Source: Dehalococcoidia bacterium (lineage in GTDB: Bacteria > Chloroflexota > Dehalococcoidia > JACQUA01). Taken from it: a stretch of 15,536 nucleotides of DNA. The stretch covers positions 1-15,536 of the forward strand of contig JAUYHV010000219.1 of NCBI GenBank assembly GCA_030689845.1. Reading direction: 5' to 3'. The position numbers and the translations under genes are program-made. Numbering within the stretch: the first letter of the stretch is position 1; every line of letters starts with the position of its first letter. Below the pieces are notes generated by a model. It saw only the letters and a list, made by a program, of their open reading frames with translations, was not told where the DNA came from and ran no database searches. This document shows positions 1 to 6,511 of the stretch, one piece after another.

Positions 1-662
1 GACCCGTGAGAAGCCGAGTGGTTTGGTCCCGCGGCTACCAGGGCCGACGGCACCATATTTTCACCAGCCGGGCCTATGCTCATGACTTCAGCCTGGGACT
101 CCCCAACCTCCTTTCTTATAAGGTCCTGGGTCTCGTAGCTGTCTTTGCCCCATATCTTACTCCCGTCCCTTATCTCCGGCCGGCCGTTTTTTATCCACAA
201 ATATACCGGTTTTTCAGAGGCTCCGTTAATCAGAATCCCGTCATAACCCGCCCATTTCAGTAGCGTTCCCCAGTGCCCCGCGGCAACGGCGCTACATAGC
301 GCCCCAACGGAGTTATCCAGGAACCGCGTTATGTTATTGAAAGCCGTAATAGTTGCCGTGGTACCGGCTGGAATCTTTCCAACTCCGGTTACCGGTCCCG
401 TCATGACGGTTATGGGATTTTCTTTGCTTAAGGGACTGATGCCGGGAGGTATGCTGTGCATCAGGATGTACTGTCCCAATCCCTGTCCCCCCATGTACTC
501 CCGAAGAATGTTGTCCTCCGGTAAGTTCTCGTCGTAAGTTTTTCCCTCTGACAGCTCCACCCTGAGAATCTTGCCCATGTACCCGCCGGGGACCCTGGTA
601 GAGCGTTTTTTGGGGAAAATGGACTTTTTAGTAAATTCTTCGAAGCCTTTTTCCTGTCTCAC
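1..662 (-). CDS. Tungsten-containing aldehyde:ferredoxin oxidoreductase family protein, N-terminal part (runs off left edge)
   Basis: About 220 residues are readable from a GTG at 662-660 to the window edge, with no stop codon; the frame is closed upstream by a TAA. A strong ribosome site (AAAGGGGG) lies 7-8 bases before the GTG. The protein shows the AOR N-terminal domain: GYMGKILRVEL at about 27-37, GGQGLG at 58-63, TGPVTG at 88-93, then a block GHWGTLLKWAGYDGILING that is typical of the family. AOR enzymes bind a tungsto-bispterin and a 4Fe-4S cluster and oxidise aldehydes to acids or reduce acids; some relatives (BamB type) reduce aromatic rings. The cluster cysteines, expected in the C-terminal half, lie outside the window, so the sub-family cannot be decided. 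There are about 27 residues before the usual first strand, longer than typical; a start at the internal ATG (residue 29) would remove conserved sequence, so the GTG is preferred. It follows the NrfD-like gene by 40 bases and is probably co-transcribed with it. Confidence 0.88.
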   Translation of the reverse strand, partial: MRQEKGFEEFTKKSIFPKKRSTRVPGGYMGKILRVELSEGKTYDENLPEDNILREYMGGQGLGQYILMHSIPPGISPLSKENPITVMTGPVTGVGKIPAGTTATITAFNNITRFLDNSVGALCSAVAAGHWGTLLKWAGYDGILINGASEKPVYLWIKNGRPEIRDGSKIWGKDSYETQDLIRKEVGESQAEVMSIGPAGENMVPSALVAAGPNHSASHG

Positions 663-702
663 AGTTAGACCCCCTTTCCCAGTTAATAATAAATAATTTA
701 TT

Positions 703-1614
703 TTATACCAGAGGGGCAAAAACTCCCGCTTTAATCAGGGAGTACCTCATGGTGAAACCCCCGATAAGCTCACAAACAGCTGCAAAGAAAACGATGCCGG
801 GGCTCAGCTGACCCACTGTACCCCATGATATTACGGCGATGGGTATTATCAATCCCAGGACGATAACACCGGGCACGAAAGTCATTGCGGCCCGTCCCTT
901 GAAGAGGTCGATAACAGATCGTTTTGCCGCAGGCCCCGCGTAATATACAGTCCACAGGTAAATAATCACCAGTAGCGCGGTGACGCCCAACAACCACCTG
1001 GCTATCAATTCAATAGTTGCCATGTTAACATCCGCGCTGCTGAGCCAGGGTGACATGAGCAGTATCAGTCCCGTTCCGCCGAGGAATGAATAACTCAGCA
1101 TCAAAAAAGGTACCAGAGTAGTATTCCATGCCTGAATGCCCATTCCTCCGGCGATAATGAAGCCAGTGCCTATTATCATCACGAAGGCTGAAAAGGCGGC
1201 AATTCCTACTATGACCGGGTTGAAGCCGGACCATGGTAGCCAGCCGAGCCATGTGTTCAAGGCCGGATACTTTTCTACTGTCCAGGCCAGCAGTTGAAGA
1301 AACGGGAAAACGCTGAACATCAGTTCGGAAATCATGGTCCGCGATAACCAGGAAGACTGGGGCCGCCAGACTAACCTCCAGAACCTGAAAGGATGACCCA
1401 GAAAAAGCAAATGGGCAGGAAACTTAATTAACAGCACAATGCCGTAGGCGATTACGGCTCCCAACCAGAAATGTTGCTGCAGGGAAAGTAAATACAACCC
1501 CCCTGCAATTCCCCCGGTAAAAAACGCAGTGATAAGAAACCACCCCGTCCCTTCACTCCATTCCGTCTGAGGTGTGAAATCAACCATATACTTCGCATAT
1601 TTGATCTTCGGCAA
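703..1614 (-). CDS. NrfD/PsrC-like polytopic membrane protein
   Basis: This 303-residue, very hydrophobic protein has about eight predicted membrane helices. Features typical of the NrfD/polysulphide reductase membrane subunit family are the first helix with GGIAGGLY (34-41), HPFRFWR (74-80) at the end of helix 2-3, and a following SSWLSR (87-92). Family members exchange electrons between menaquinone and an iron-sulphur/molybdo- or tungsto-enzyme partner. The start is a TTG at 1614-1612 with a near-perfect AAAGGAGG six bases upstream; the next ATG (residue 10) has no such site. It lies 40 bases upstream of the AOR gene in the same direction, which suggests the AOR is coupled to the membrane. 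No separate four-cluster ferredoxin subunit, the usual NrfD partner, is seen in the window; it could lie beyond the left edge. Family assignment is firm; its function in this complex is inferred. Confidence 0.85.
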   Translation of the reverse strand: MPKIKYAKYMVDFTPQTEWSEGTGWFLITAFFTGGIAGGLYLLSLQQHFWLGAVIAYGIVLLIKFPAHLLFLGHPFRFWRLVWRPQSSWLSRTMISELMFSVFPFLQLLAWTVEKYPALNTWLGWLPWSGFNPVIVGIAAFSAFVMIIGTGFIIAGGMGIQAWNTTLVPFLMLSYSFLGGTGLILLMSPWLSSADVNMATIELIARWLLGVTALLVIIYLWTVYYAGPAAKRSVIDLFKGRAAMTFVPGVIVLGLIIPIAVISWGTVGQLSPGIVFFAAVCELIGGFTMRYSLIKAGVFAPLV

Positions 1615-1659
1615 TGGCGGCCTCCTTTCTTTTTGTGCTCACTAACACCTTTTGGAGTA

Positions 1660-1688
1660 AGTGTACAATATCCTGAAACGGTTGGCAA
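1660..1688 (-). promoter_or_regulatory. Predicted sigma70-type promoter for the NrfD-AOR unit
   Basis: On the minus strand a -35 box TTGCCA (1688-1683, five of six consensus bases) is followed by a 17-base spacer and a -10 box TACACT (1665-1660, four of six). Transcription would start near 1653, leaving a leader of about 40 bases before the TTG start at 1614. It sits just downstream of the terminator at 1714-1736, which makes an independent start sensible. Confidence 0.5.
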
Positions 1689-1713
1689 TTGCAAATTTTC
1701 TTAAATTAAAGCT

Positions 1714-1736
1714 AAAAACGGAAGGCTCCCGTTTTT
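1714..1736 (-). terminator. Intrinsic terminator after the UbiD-like gene
   Basis: The arms AAAAACGG (1714-1721) and CCGTTTTT (1729-1736) form a perfect 8-bp stem with a 7-base loop. On the minus strand a T tract of five follows the CCG; on the plus strand there are seven Ts, so it could act in both directions. It begins about 57 bases past the stop codon of the UbiD-like gene (1793). The GC part of the stem is short (3 bp), so its strength is uncertain. Confidence 0.6.
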
Positions 1737-1792
1737 TTACCAATAAACATTCATGATTTTTGGTATATTTGCCGCGGTTAGCTCCCCGAAAA

Positions 1793-3226
1793 TCATAAAT
1801 TAAGAGTTTTTCCCCACTTTTGCCTTGTTTTTTCTTCCAGTTCCCTGCTCATTTTTATGGCTCCGGGAAACCTGTCCTTCCACTCGTATGGTTTACAGGC
1901 ATTTATCAGAGCGCGGGAAGTAAACGGGGAATCCACCGGCTTCGGGACGACGGGGTCCAGGGCTATGCTCCGCATTTCCCTTAAAATGTCTATATCCCTT
2001 GCCGGATCAGTCCGGGTACATAAAGCCCAGAGAACTTCGTCGGTATTTGACGGGTCTATGTCCTCGTCCACCACCATAATGTACCTTCCAAACGTATAAC
2101 CGAGGCACGATGCCAGCAGGGCCTGCCGGGCATGTCCCGCGTATCTTTGCTTGATGGATATAACAAGCAGCAACTGCCGGCCTACATCGCTGAACCAAAC
2201 CCCTTTGACATCGGGGACGCCGGCGGCAATCAGGTCGTTATACAATCTCGCAGCCCTTATCAGGTCCATAAAATGACTGCGTTCATCAGGTGGACGGTTA
2301 GGTGGAACACCAACCATTATGGGGTTGCTGCGGTAATAAACCCTTTCGATATTAATAAACGGCTGGGGTGTATCTTCAGCGCCGCTGTAATATCCGGTAA
2401 ATTCCCCGAACGGCCCTTCCTTCCTCACTTTTCCGGGAGGGCTCCACCCGGCAATCACGATTTCAGCCTCAGCGGGCACCAGCAATCCCGTTATTTCCTC
2501 CCTGATGACTTTTACGGGTTCGCCCCTGACAGCTCCGGCAAAATGATATTCCGACCTTGGTTCGTGGGGGACCTCGCTGGCTGAACTGGCAAACAATAAA
2601 GGGTGCTGCCCAAGGCAAATGGCGACAGGGGCTTTCTCACCCTTAAGATAATATTTTTCGTACTGGTTTCGAGCGTGCCTTCCCGGTGTTACGTGCAGCC
2701 CCACGGTATTTTTGTCATGAAGCATGGTGCGGTAGGTGCCCAGGTTTATCTCTTTAGTATCAGGGTCCCGCGTAATTATGGAGCAGCCGGTCCCAATATA
2801 CCTTCCACCGTCAAGCTCGTGCCACCGGGGAGCCGGAAATTCGTAAAGGTTAACGTTCTCGCCGGAACTAACGTTTTCCATGACCTCGCCGTCTTTTACT
2901 TCAACGGGGGCATATTCATCAAGTCCCTTCTGCCAGGTCCTGTATTTTTCCCGGACAATTTCCAGGAGGTCCCGCCAGGTGTCCCTGACGGGAAGATGAA
3001 AGGTATGGGCAAAACGGCCGGGGCTGGTGAGGGAACAGGTAACGATCCCGTACTCACCGGGATAATCTTTAATCTTTTTAAAAAAGAGAGCGGGGGCATT
3101 GTGCCTCCTGATGTTTTTTTCAGACAGGCCCCCGATTTCCAGGTCCCAATCAGCGCCTTCAATTACCTGGAGTTCGCCCATATTTTCTATTTCCTGGAGC
3201 CAGCCCCTGAGGGTCGTTGAAACCAT
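1793..3226 (-). CDS. UbiD-family prenylated-FMN-dependent (de)carboxylase
   Basis: The product has 477 residues, normal for UbiD-type enzymes, which reversibly decarboxylate aromatic or unsaturated acids using prenylated FMN. Visible signatures by comparison with known family members: NLGTYR (161-166), giving the metal-binding Asn161 and catalytic Arg166; His184 in PGRH; Glu226 before AGAVRG; and EGPFGE (270-275), giving the catalytic Glu270 and Glu275. The block VVDEDIDP (385-392) is also typical. The active-site set therefore looks complete. ATG at 3226 is preceded by AAAGGGGT about ten bases upstream. It starts 23 bases after the FAD oxidoreductase gene and probably shares its transcript. 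No UbiX-like prenyltransferase is visible in the window. The substrate cannot be read from sequence; the AOR and FAD enzyme nearby favour an anaerobic aromatic or conjugated acid route. Confidence 0.9.
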   Translation of the reverse strand: MVSTTLRGWLQEIENMGELQVIEGADWDLEIGGLSEKNIRRHNAPALFFKKIKDYPGEYGIVTCSLTSPGRFAHTFHLPVRDTWRDLLEIVREKYRTWQKGLDEYAPVEVKDGEVMENVSSGENVNLYEFPAPRWHELDGGRYIGTGCSIITRDPDTKEINLGTYRTMLHDKNTVGLHVTPGRHARNQYEKYYLKGEKAPVAICLGQHPLLFASSASEVPHEPRSEYHFAGAVRGEPVKVIREEITGLLVPAEAEIVIAGWSPPGKVRKEGPFGEFTGYYSGAEDTPQPFINIERVYYRSNPIMVGVPPNRPPDERSHFMDLIRAARLYNDLIAAGVPDVKGVWFSDVGRQLLLVISIKQRYAGHARQALLASCLGYTFGRYIMVVDEDIDPSNTDEVLWALCTRTDPARDIDILREMRSIALDPVVPKPVDSPFTSRALINACKPYEWKDRFPGAIKMSRELEEKTRQKWGKTLNL

Positions 3227-3249
3227 GGTAAATTTACCCCTTTATTCAG

Positions 3250-4536
3250 TTATGTAACTTTTTTTGCGAATACACCCTTCAGTTGGAGGCCGTTGATTTT
3301 TTTGTGAATTGCAGCCACATCAGTGGTATATACCCCCTGGTCTTTCATCCTTTCAAAAAACTCTCCCATACCAAAGGAGTATCCCTGGTTCAACCCCCCC
3401 GGCGTCTTCATCTTTTCCCCTGTATAGGCGATAAAATCTCCGGAAACCGTTTCCCGCGGCAATATAACAGGAGCCTTCCCGGCAGCAACCCGGACGGCAT
3501 TATGCCCCGCGACAAACCCGGACAAAATACACTCGCCGATACCGGTACCGGGGCCGCACTTCTCACCGGCGGCGAAGAGGTTATTAAACCCCTCAACTTT
3601 AAGGCTGTTGTCCCGTGCACACATATCCACCTTGCTTATCTTGTTAAATTTCCCCCCTGCCATGGGTTCATCGTACTGGGCATATTCAAATCCCGGAATG
3701 GACCTCAGTTGCCTCAGGTTAAAATACCCCAGGCCCACGCATTTCGCTGTAGAACCTATGTCCACCAGGTTTATATACTCCATCTGGCGCCGGCTGCGGA
3801 CTCCGCCGATCATTTTTTCTTTGGAGTAATCAATAAGCTCTTTAGGCAAGGGAATACCGATCGCACCTTCCTTTTCCATGCGTCGAAGGAGGTCCGGAGC
3901 GAGGGTGGTCTTGTTTATCAGGACGGCAGACCCTACCGCCCCGGGCGTTCCGTCCGGCCGGACGCGGTTGTACGAAGGCGCCCCGGCTTTTGTGGCAATG
4001 CTAAACCTGTCCCCGTAAGCGGGACACCTGTAGCAAATACACATGATACAGCCCTGGCCGTAACGTTTGCATATGTTCATGCCGCCGGATGTTCCCGGAG
4101 AGTCTATAAAAACATCGGCTTTTACTTTTTCCTTTTTATTAACCCTTATTGACTTAATAACGCCCCCGGTATTCTCTACATCATCAACCCTGCTTTCTAT
4201 GCGTAATTCTACCCCGGCTTCATTTACCAGCCTCTGCATTACGGTATCTACCTTTGAGGTATCGTAGATATACCCGTGAAGCTCGTCCACAATATTACCC
4301 CTGTGTAACAGGATAGATTCCAGCGCTTCAAAAACATCACCCCCACCCAGCGCCTTGGCCTCTTCGGCAGCAACCAGTTTACCGTTGAAATTCATCCTGC
4401 CCGCCCTCAGTCCCGACCCTGCAAGCATGTCCGTTTTTTCAAAAAGAACAACATCGGCGCCTGCCTTCTTTGCTGAAATCGCCGCGGCTATACCCGCAAA
4501 CCCCCCGCCTACTACGGCTACTCGTACTTTGCTCAT
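3250..4536 (-). CDS. FAD-dependent oxidoreductase with a central cysteine cluster
   Basis: The product has 428 residues. The N-terminal Rossmann fold VAVVGGGFAG (6-15) with the ribose-binding acidic residue Glu33 binds FAD. The C-terminal FAD-contact segment is at 318-349 (LFAAGEKCGPGTGIGE), as in GidA/TrmFO-like, fumarate-reductase-like and HdrA-like flavoproteins. A compact cluster Cys156, Cys163, Cys166, Cys168, Cys171 lies in the substrate or cap region and could hold an iron-sulphur cluster or a redox disulphide. ATG at 4536 is preceded by GGAAGGAGG, unusually close (3 bases from the AGGAGG end), but the Rossmann motif begins at residue 6, so this start is required. It is the first gene of a two-gene unit with the UbiD-like decarboxylase, with a strong promoter about 26 bases upstream. 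The reaction is not identifiable; oxidation or reduction of the decarboxylase substrate or product, or electron transfer to AOR, are possible. Confidence 0.75.
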   Translation of the reverse strand: MSKVRVAVVGGGFAGIAAAISAKKAGADVVLFEKTDMLAGSGLRAGRMNFNGKLVAAEEAKALGGGDVFEALESILLHRGNIVDELHGYIYDTSKVDTVMQRLVNEAGVELRIESRVDDVENTGGVIKSIRVNKKEKVKADVFIDSPGTSGGMNICKRYGQGCIMCICYRCPAYGDRFSIATKAGAPSYNRVRPDGTPGAVGSAVLINKTTLAPDLLRRMEKEGAIGIPLPKELIDYSKEKMIGGVRSRRQMEYINLVDIGSTAKCVGLGYFNLRQLRSIPGFEYAQYDEPMAGGKFNKISKVDMCARDNSLKVEGFNNLFAAGEKCGPGTGIGECILSGFVAGHNAVRVAAGKAPVILPRETVSGDFIAYTGEKMKTPGGLNQGYSFGMGEFFERMKDQGVYTTDVAAIHKKINGLQLKGVFAKKVT

Positions 4537-4561
4537 ATTCCTCCTTCCAAATCAATGGGAT

Positions 4562-4589
4562 ATTATACCCCATATGACAAGGGACTCAA
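4562..4589 (-). promoter_or_regulatory. Promoter of the FAD oxidoreductase-UbiD unit
   Basis: On the minus strand a -35 box TTGAGT (4589-4584) and a perfect -10 box TATAAT (4567-4562) are separated by 16 bases. The start of transcription would be near 4555, giving a leader of only about 20 bases before the ATG at 4536. One arm of an inverted repeat (4577-4587) overlaps the -35 box, which suggests repression or activation by a dimeric regulator. Confidence 0.65.
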
Positions 4590-4625
4590 CCCTTCCCGGA
4601 TTACCAGGATTGGCGAGTCCCTTGT
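4577..4625. repeat. 11-bp perfect inverted repeat over the promoter; possible operator
   Basis: ACAAGGGACTC (4577-4587) and its exact reverse complement GAGTCCCTTGT (4615-4625) flank 27 bases. The 8-base core TCCCTTGT occurs a third time at 4678-4685. The left arm overlaps the -35 box of the minus-strand promoter. In the minus direction no T tract follows, so it is not an ordinary terminator for the lipoprotein gene. On the plus strand seven Ts follow at 4630-4636, but no plus-strand gene leads into it. Operator use is an inference. Confidence 0.5.
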
Positions 4626-4695
4626 TCAGTTTTTTTATTCAGGTTTTTTAAGGGAGGTCATGATAATAAGAGGGTTCTCCCTTGTACCAGGCAGG

Positions 4696-5871
4696 TTACT
4701 TTATGCCCCAAATCTCCTTGGCAATGGCCATAGCTTTACCCTGCATTTTGTAGAATTCCTCATCGGTAATAGCGGCTTTATCCTGGGGCCGGGCTATTTT
4801 GGTTTCGTCTATACCCAGTCCTTCTATGGAGACATCCATACGGGCAGGGGGGGCGCCAAATCCCTTGGCGATAATCTTCTGGCCTTCTTTGCCGAGAATA
4901 AAGTTTACGTAAACCGCGGCAGCGTTGGGGTGAGGTGCGTTGGCGGCGACCTCCATACATCCGGAACCGGGGTTGATGTTCCCGCCCTCTTTGAAGCGGT
5001 TGATTGTAATGGGAGCGCCCTTCTCTTTGAAGTCGCTTACTGAAGCGTGCTGCGCGCCGAGACCAATGGCATATTTACCCTTGGCAACCTGTTCAACCTG
5101 GAGGCGGACATCCCTGGTGCGGTCAGGATCGGTAGCGGCAAGGTCTTTCAAAAACTGGGTGCCTTCTGCAAGCCCTCCGGGAAAAGCAGTGGTCAGCATA
5201 AAGGTGGCCCAGCCGGCTGCGGCTCCGGGTATGAAGGGATCATAAAGAAGGATCTTGCCCTTCCATTCCGGCTTAAGCAGGTCCTTGTAGCTGTTAACAT
5301 CCTGCGGCACCAAATCGGTGTTCCGGGCAGTGTAGGAAGTCCAACCGGCAATCAGGGGAACTACCATTTTATCTGCATCCAGAAAGTCAACTTTGCCGTC
5401 GCGCCATCCCTTCGGGTCGGTTACCTCGGGAAGGATAAAGAAAGGTTCCATGGGCTGGTAGGCGCCTTTGGGTTTCATGGTCAAAATAGAAGTGCCTCCA
5501 CCCATATGGAATATATCAACTGCGTGTATTCCAGCAGTGTTCTCCCTATCCCACCGGGCGGCCATCTCATTGGATTTACCTACGATAACATCAAGTGATA
5601 TCCCGTACTTGCTGTTAAATGCTTTAATAAGGTCGTCTCTTAATTCAGGAACAAGTTCTCCGTATATCGTGAGCGACCCTTCCTTTTTTGCCGCTACCAG
5701 GGTTTCATCCCACTTCTTCTGCCAAGCCGGGACCTCCGGCGCTTTGGTAGCGGTAGGCGCTACGGCGGTAGCAGGCGGTCTGGTCGGAGCCGGTGTTGCC
5801 TTGGGAGTGCAGGCCGCTGCCAGGGTCAATAACAGAGTGAAGAGTAACATGAGGTGTATTATTTTTTTCAT
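4696..5871 (-). CDS. ABC transporter solute-binding lipoprotein (family 1, iron(III)/organic-anion-like)
   Basis: The product has 391 residues. It begins with a lysine-charged signal peptide and lipobox LAAAC (17-21), so Cys21 should be lipidated and the protein anchored outside the membrane. A Pro/Thr/Ala-rich linker (about 22-48) follows, a style common in Chloroflexota binding proteins. The mature domain begins with KKEGSLTIYGELVPEL and resembles FbpA/AfuA-type periplasmic binding proteins, which are often annotated for ferric iron but also bind other anions. No permease or ATPase gene lies beside it in the window, so its transporter is elsewhere or beyond the edges. ATG at 5871 has GGAAGGA about 11 bases upstream and a near-consensus promoter at 5947-5975. 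Its location beside the oxidoreductase cluster suggests that it captures the cluster's substrate, but this is inference. Confidence 0.85.
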   Translation of the reverse strand: MKKIIHLMLLFTLLLTLAAACTPKATPAPTRPPATAVAPTATKAPEVPAWQKKWDETLVAAKKEGSLTIYGELVPELRDDLIKAFNSKYGISLDVIVGKSNEMAARWDRENTAGIHAVDIFHMGGGTSILTMKPKGAYQPMEPFFILPEVTDPKGWRDGKVDFLDADKMVVPLIAGWTSYTARNTDLVPQDVNSYKDLLKPEWKGKILLYDPFIPGAAAGWATFMLTTAFPGGLAEGTQFLKDLAATDPDRTRDVRLQVEQVAKGKYAIGLGAQHASVSDFKEKGAPITINRFKEGGNINPGSGCMEVAANAPHPNAAAVYVNFILGKEGQKIIAKGFGAPPARMDVSIEGLGIDETKIARPQDKAAITDEEFYKMQGKAMAIAKEIWGIK

Positions 5872-5946
5872 TCTTAGTTATTCCTTCCTATTTATAAATT
5901 TTTTATGATTTATTACCATCAAGACCGCAAATATCGTCGTTCAAAT

Positions 5947-5975
5947 ATCATAACCTCCCATAATTCTCCTGTCAA
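5947..5975 (-). promoter_or_regulatory. Near-consensus sigma70-type promoter of the solute-binding lipoprotein
   Basis: On the minus strand a perfect -35 box TTGACA (5975-5970), a 17-base spacer and a -10 box TATGAT (5952-5947, five of six) are present. The predicted start near 5940 gives a leader of about 69 bases before the ATG at 5871. This is the best-matching promoter in the window. Confidence 0.75.
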
Positions 5976-6037
5976 GCATGTTCCCCCTGAGCTTCCCGCG
6001 AAACTCCTAAATAGGCACGGAAAAAAGTAATAAAAAA

Positions 6038-6200
6038 GGGTATTTACCCCAATCCAATCTGGTAAAATAGGTTTGAAAAGAAAACAAAAAAACCAGAGGA
6101 GGGAATAAATACCCTATGTATATTGACGTGCCCTAAAATATCGATCCCTTTGTGCTTCCGCGTATTCCAATATGCTGCGTCTTGCCACTGTTACCTCCTT
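6038..6200 (+). mobile_element. Possible insertion-sequence end with a dead transposase start
   Basis: GGGTATTTA (6038-6046) is exactly inverted as TAAATACCC (6106-6114). A GAGGAGGG ribosome site at 6096-6103 precedes an ATG at 6116-6118, but the frame reads only M-Y-I-D-V-P before a TAA. Transposases of IS1634-like elements often open with a similar Met-Tyr/Phe-Ile start, which suggests a decayed left end with the rest lost. No long transposase frame is present in the window. The assignment rests on pattern only and the family is uncertain. Confidence 0.3.
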
Positions 6201-6201
6201 C

Positions 6202-6258
6202 GGTAACTTTAATTTTGACGCAACTACTATCCTTTTGGTAACTTTTATTGTAAGTCAA
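6202..6258 (+). repeat. Two imperfect direct repeats upstream of the tubulin operon
   Basis: GGTAACTTTAATTTTGAC starts at 6202 and GGTAACTTTTATTGTAAGTCAA starts at 6237, a period of 35 bases. The first copy is also the right arm of a short inverted repeat, GTTACC/GGTAAC (6190-6207). They lie 30-90 bases before a predicted extended -10 promoter and might be regulator sites or part of the decayed mobile element. Only two copies are seen. Confidence 0.35.
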
Positions 6259-6288
6259 TGCGCAAGGTAGGCAAGTCATTGACACTTT

Positions 6289-6297
6289 TGTTATAAT
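6289..6297 (+). promoter_or_regulatory. Extended -10 promoter for the twin-tubulin operon
   Basis: TGTTATAAT matches the extended -10 consensus (TGn followed by TATAAT) exactly. The TTGACA at 6279-6284 is only 7 bases upstream and cannot serve as its -35. Predicted transcription starts near 6304, leaving a leader of about 208 bases before the ATG at 6512. The leader holds a small CCAGTC/GACTGG hairpin (6359-6364/6375-6380) and no convincing gene. Confidence 0.45.
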
Positions 6298-6511
6298 AAA
6301 CATCAGTCCAGTGCGCGACCTTACAAGAGCAGGATTCTCGGTATCCTTGTCTTAAGTCCCAGTCCCAGACAGTTGACTGGAGGGCCAACGGGATATTGGC
6401 TTGGTATCTTCGACTTTCCGCTTTCGAAATGAGACTGTTCTGGGGCAAAACCCGTCTGTATTAGGGCCGAATTGCCAAATTGTTTATTTAATGATGGGGA
6501 AAAGAAAATAG

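Noticed and set aside
2132..3220. Long plus-strand frames opposite the UbiD-like gene (2132-2584 and 2603-3220)
   Set aside because: They have no ribosome sites or domains, and the minus-strand frame is a complete, well-conserved UbiD-family enzyme.
3283..4152. 289-residue plus-strand frame opposite the FAD oxidoreductase
   Set aside because: It is an antisense shadow of a gene with clear FAD motifs; its composition is not protein-like.
4577..4636. Hairpin plus T run read as a plus-strand terminator
   Set aside because: There is no plus-strand gene upstream to terminate, and the 27-base loop is long. Its overlap with the minus-strand -35 box makes an operator more plausible.
6202..6258. CRISPR-like or iteron array
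   Set aside because: Only two imperfect copies are present, with no regular spacer series and no cas or replication gene nearby.
6279..6297. TTGACA followed by TATAAT as a classical promoter
   Set aside because: The boxes are separated by only 7 bases, which does not fit sigma70 recognition; the extended -10 (TGT before TATAAT) is the better explanation.
6245..6448. 67-residue open frame on the minus strand between the lipoprotein gene and the tubulin operon
   Set aside because: It begins at a TTG with no ribosome site, shows no recognisable motif, and covers the predicted plus-strand promoter and leader. It might be a scrap of a mobile element, but I cannot support a gene.
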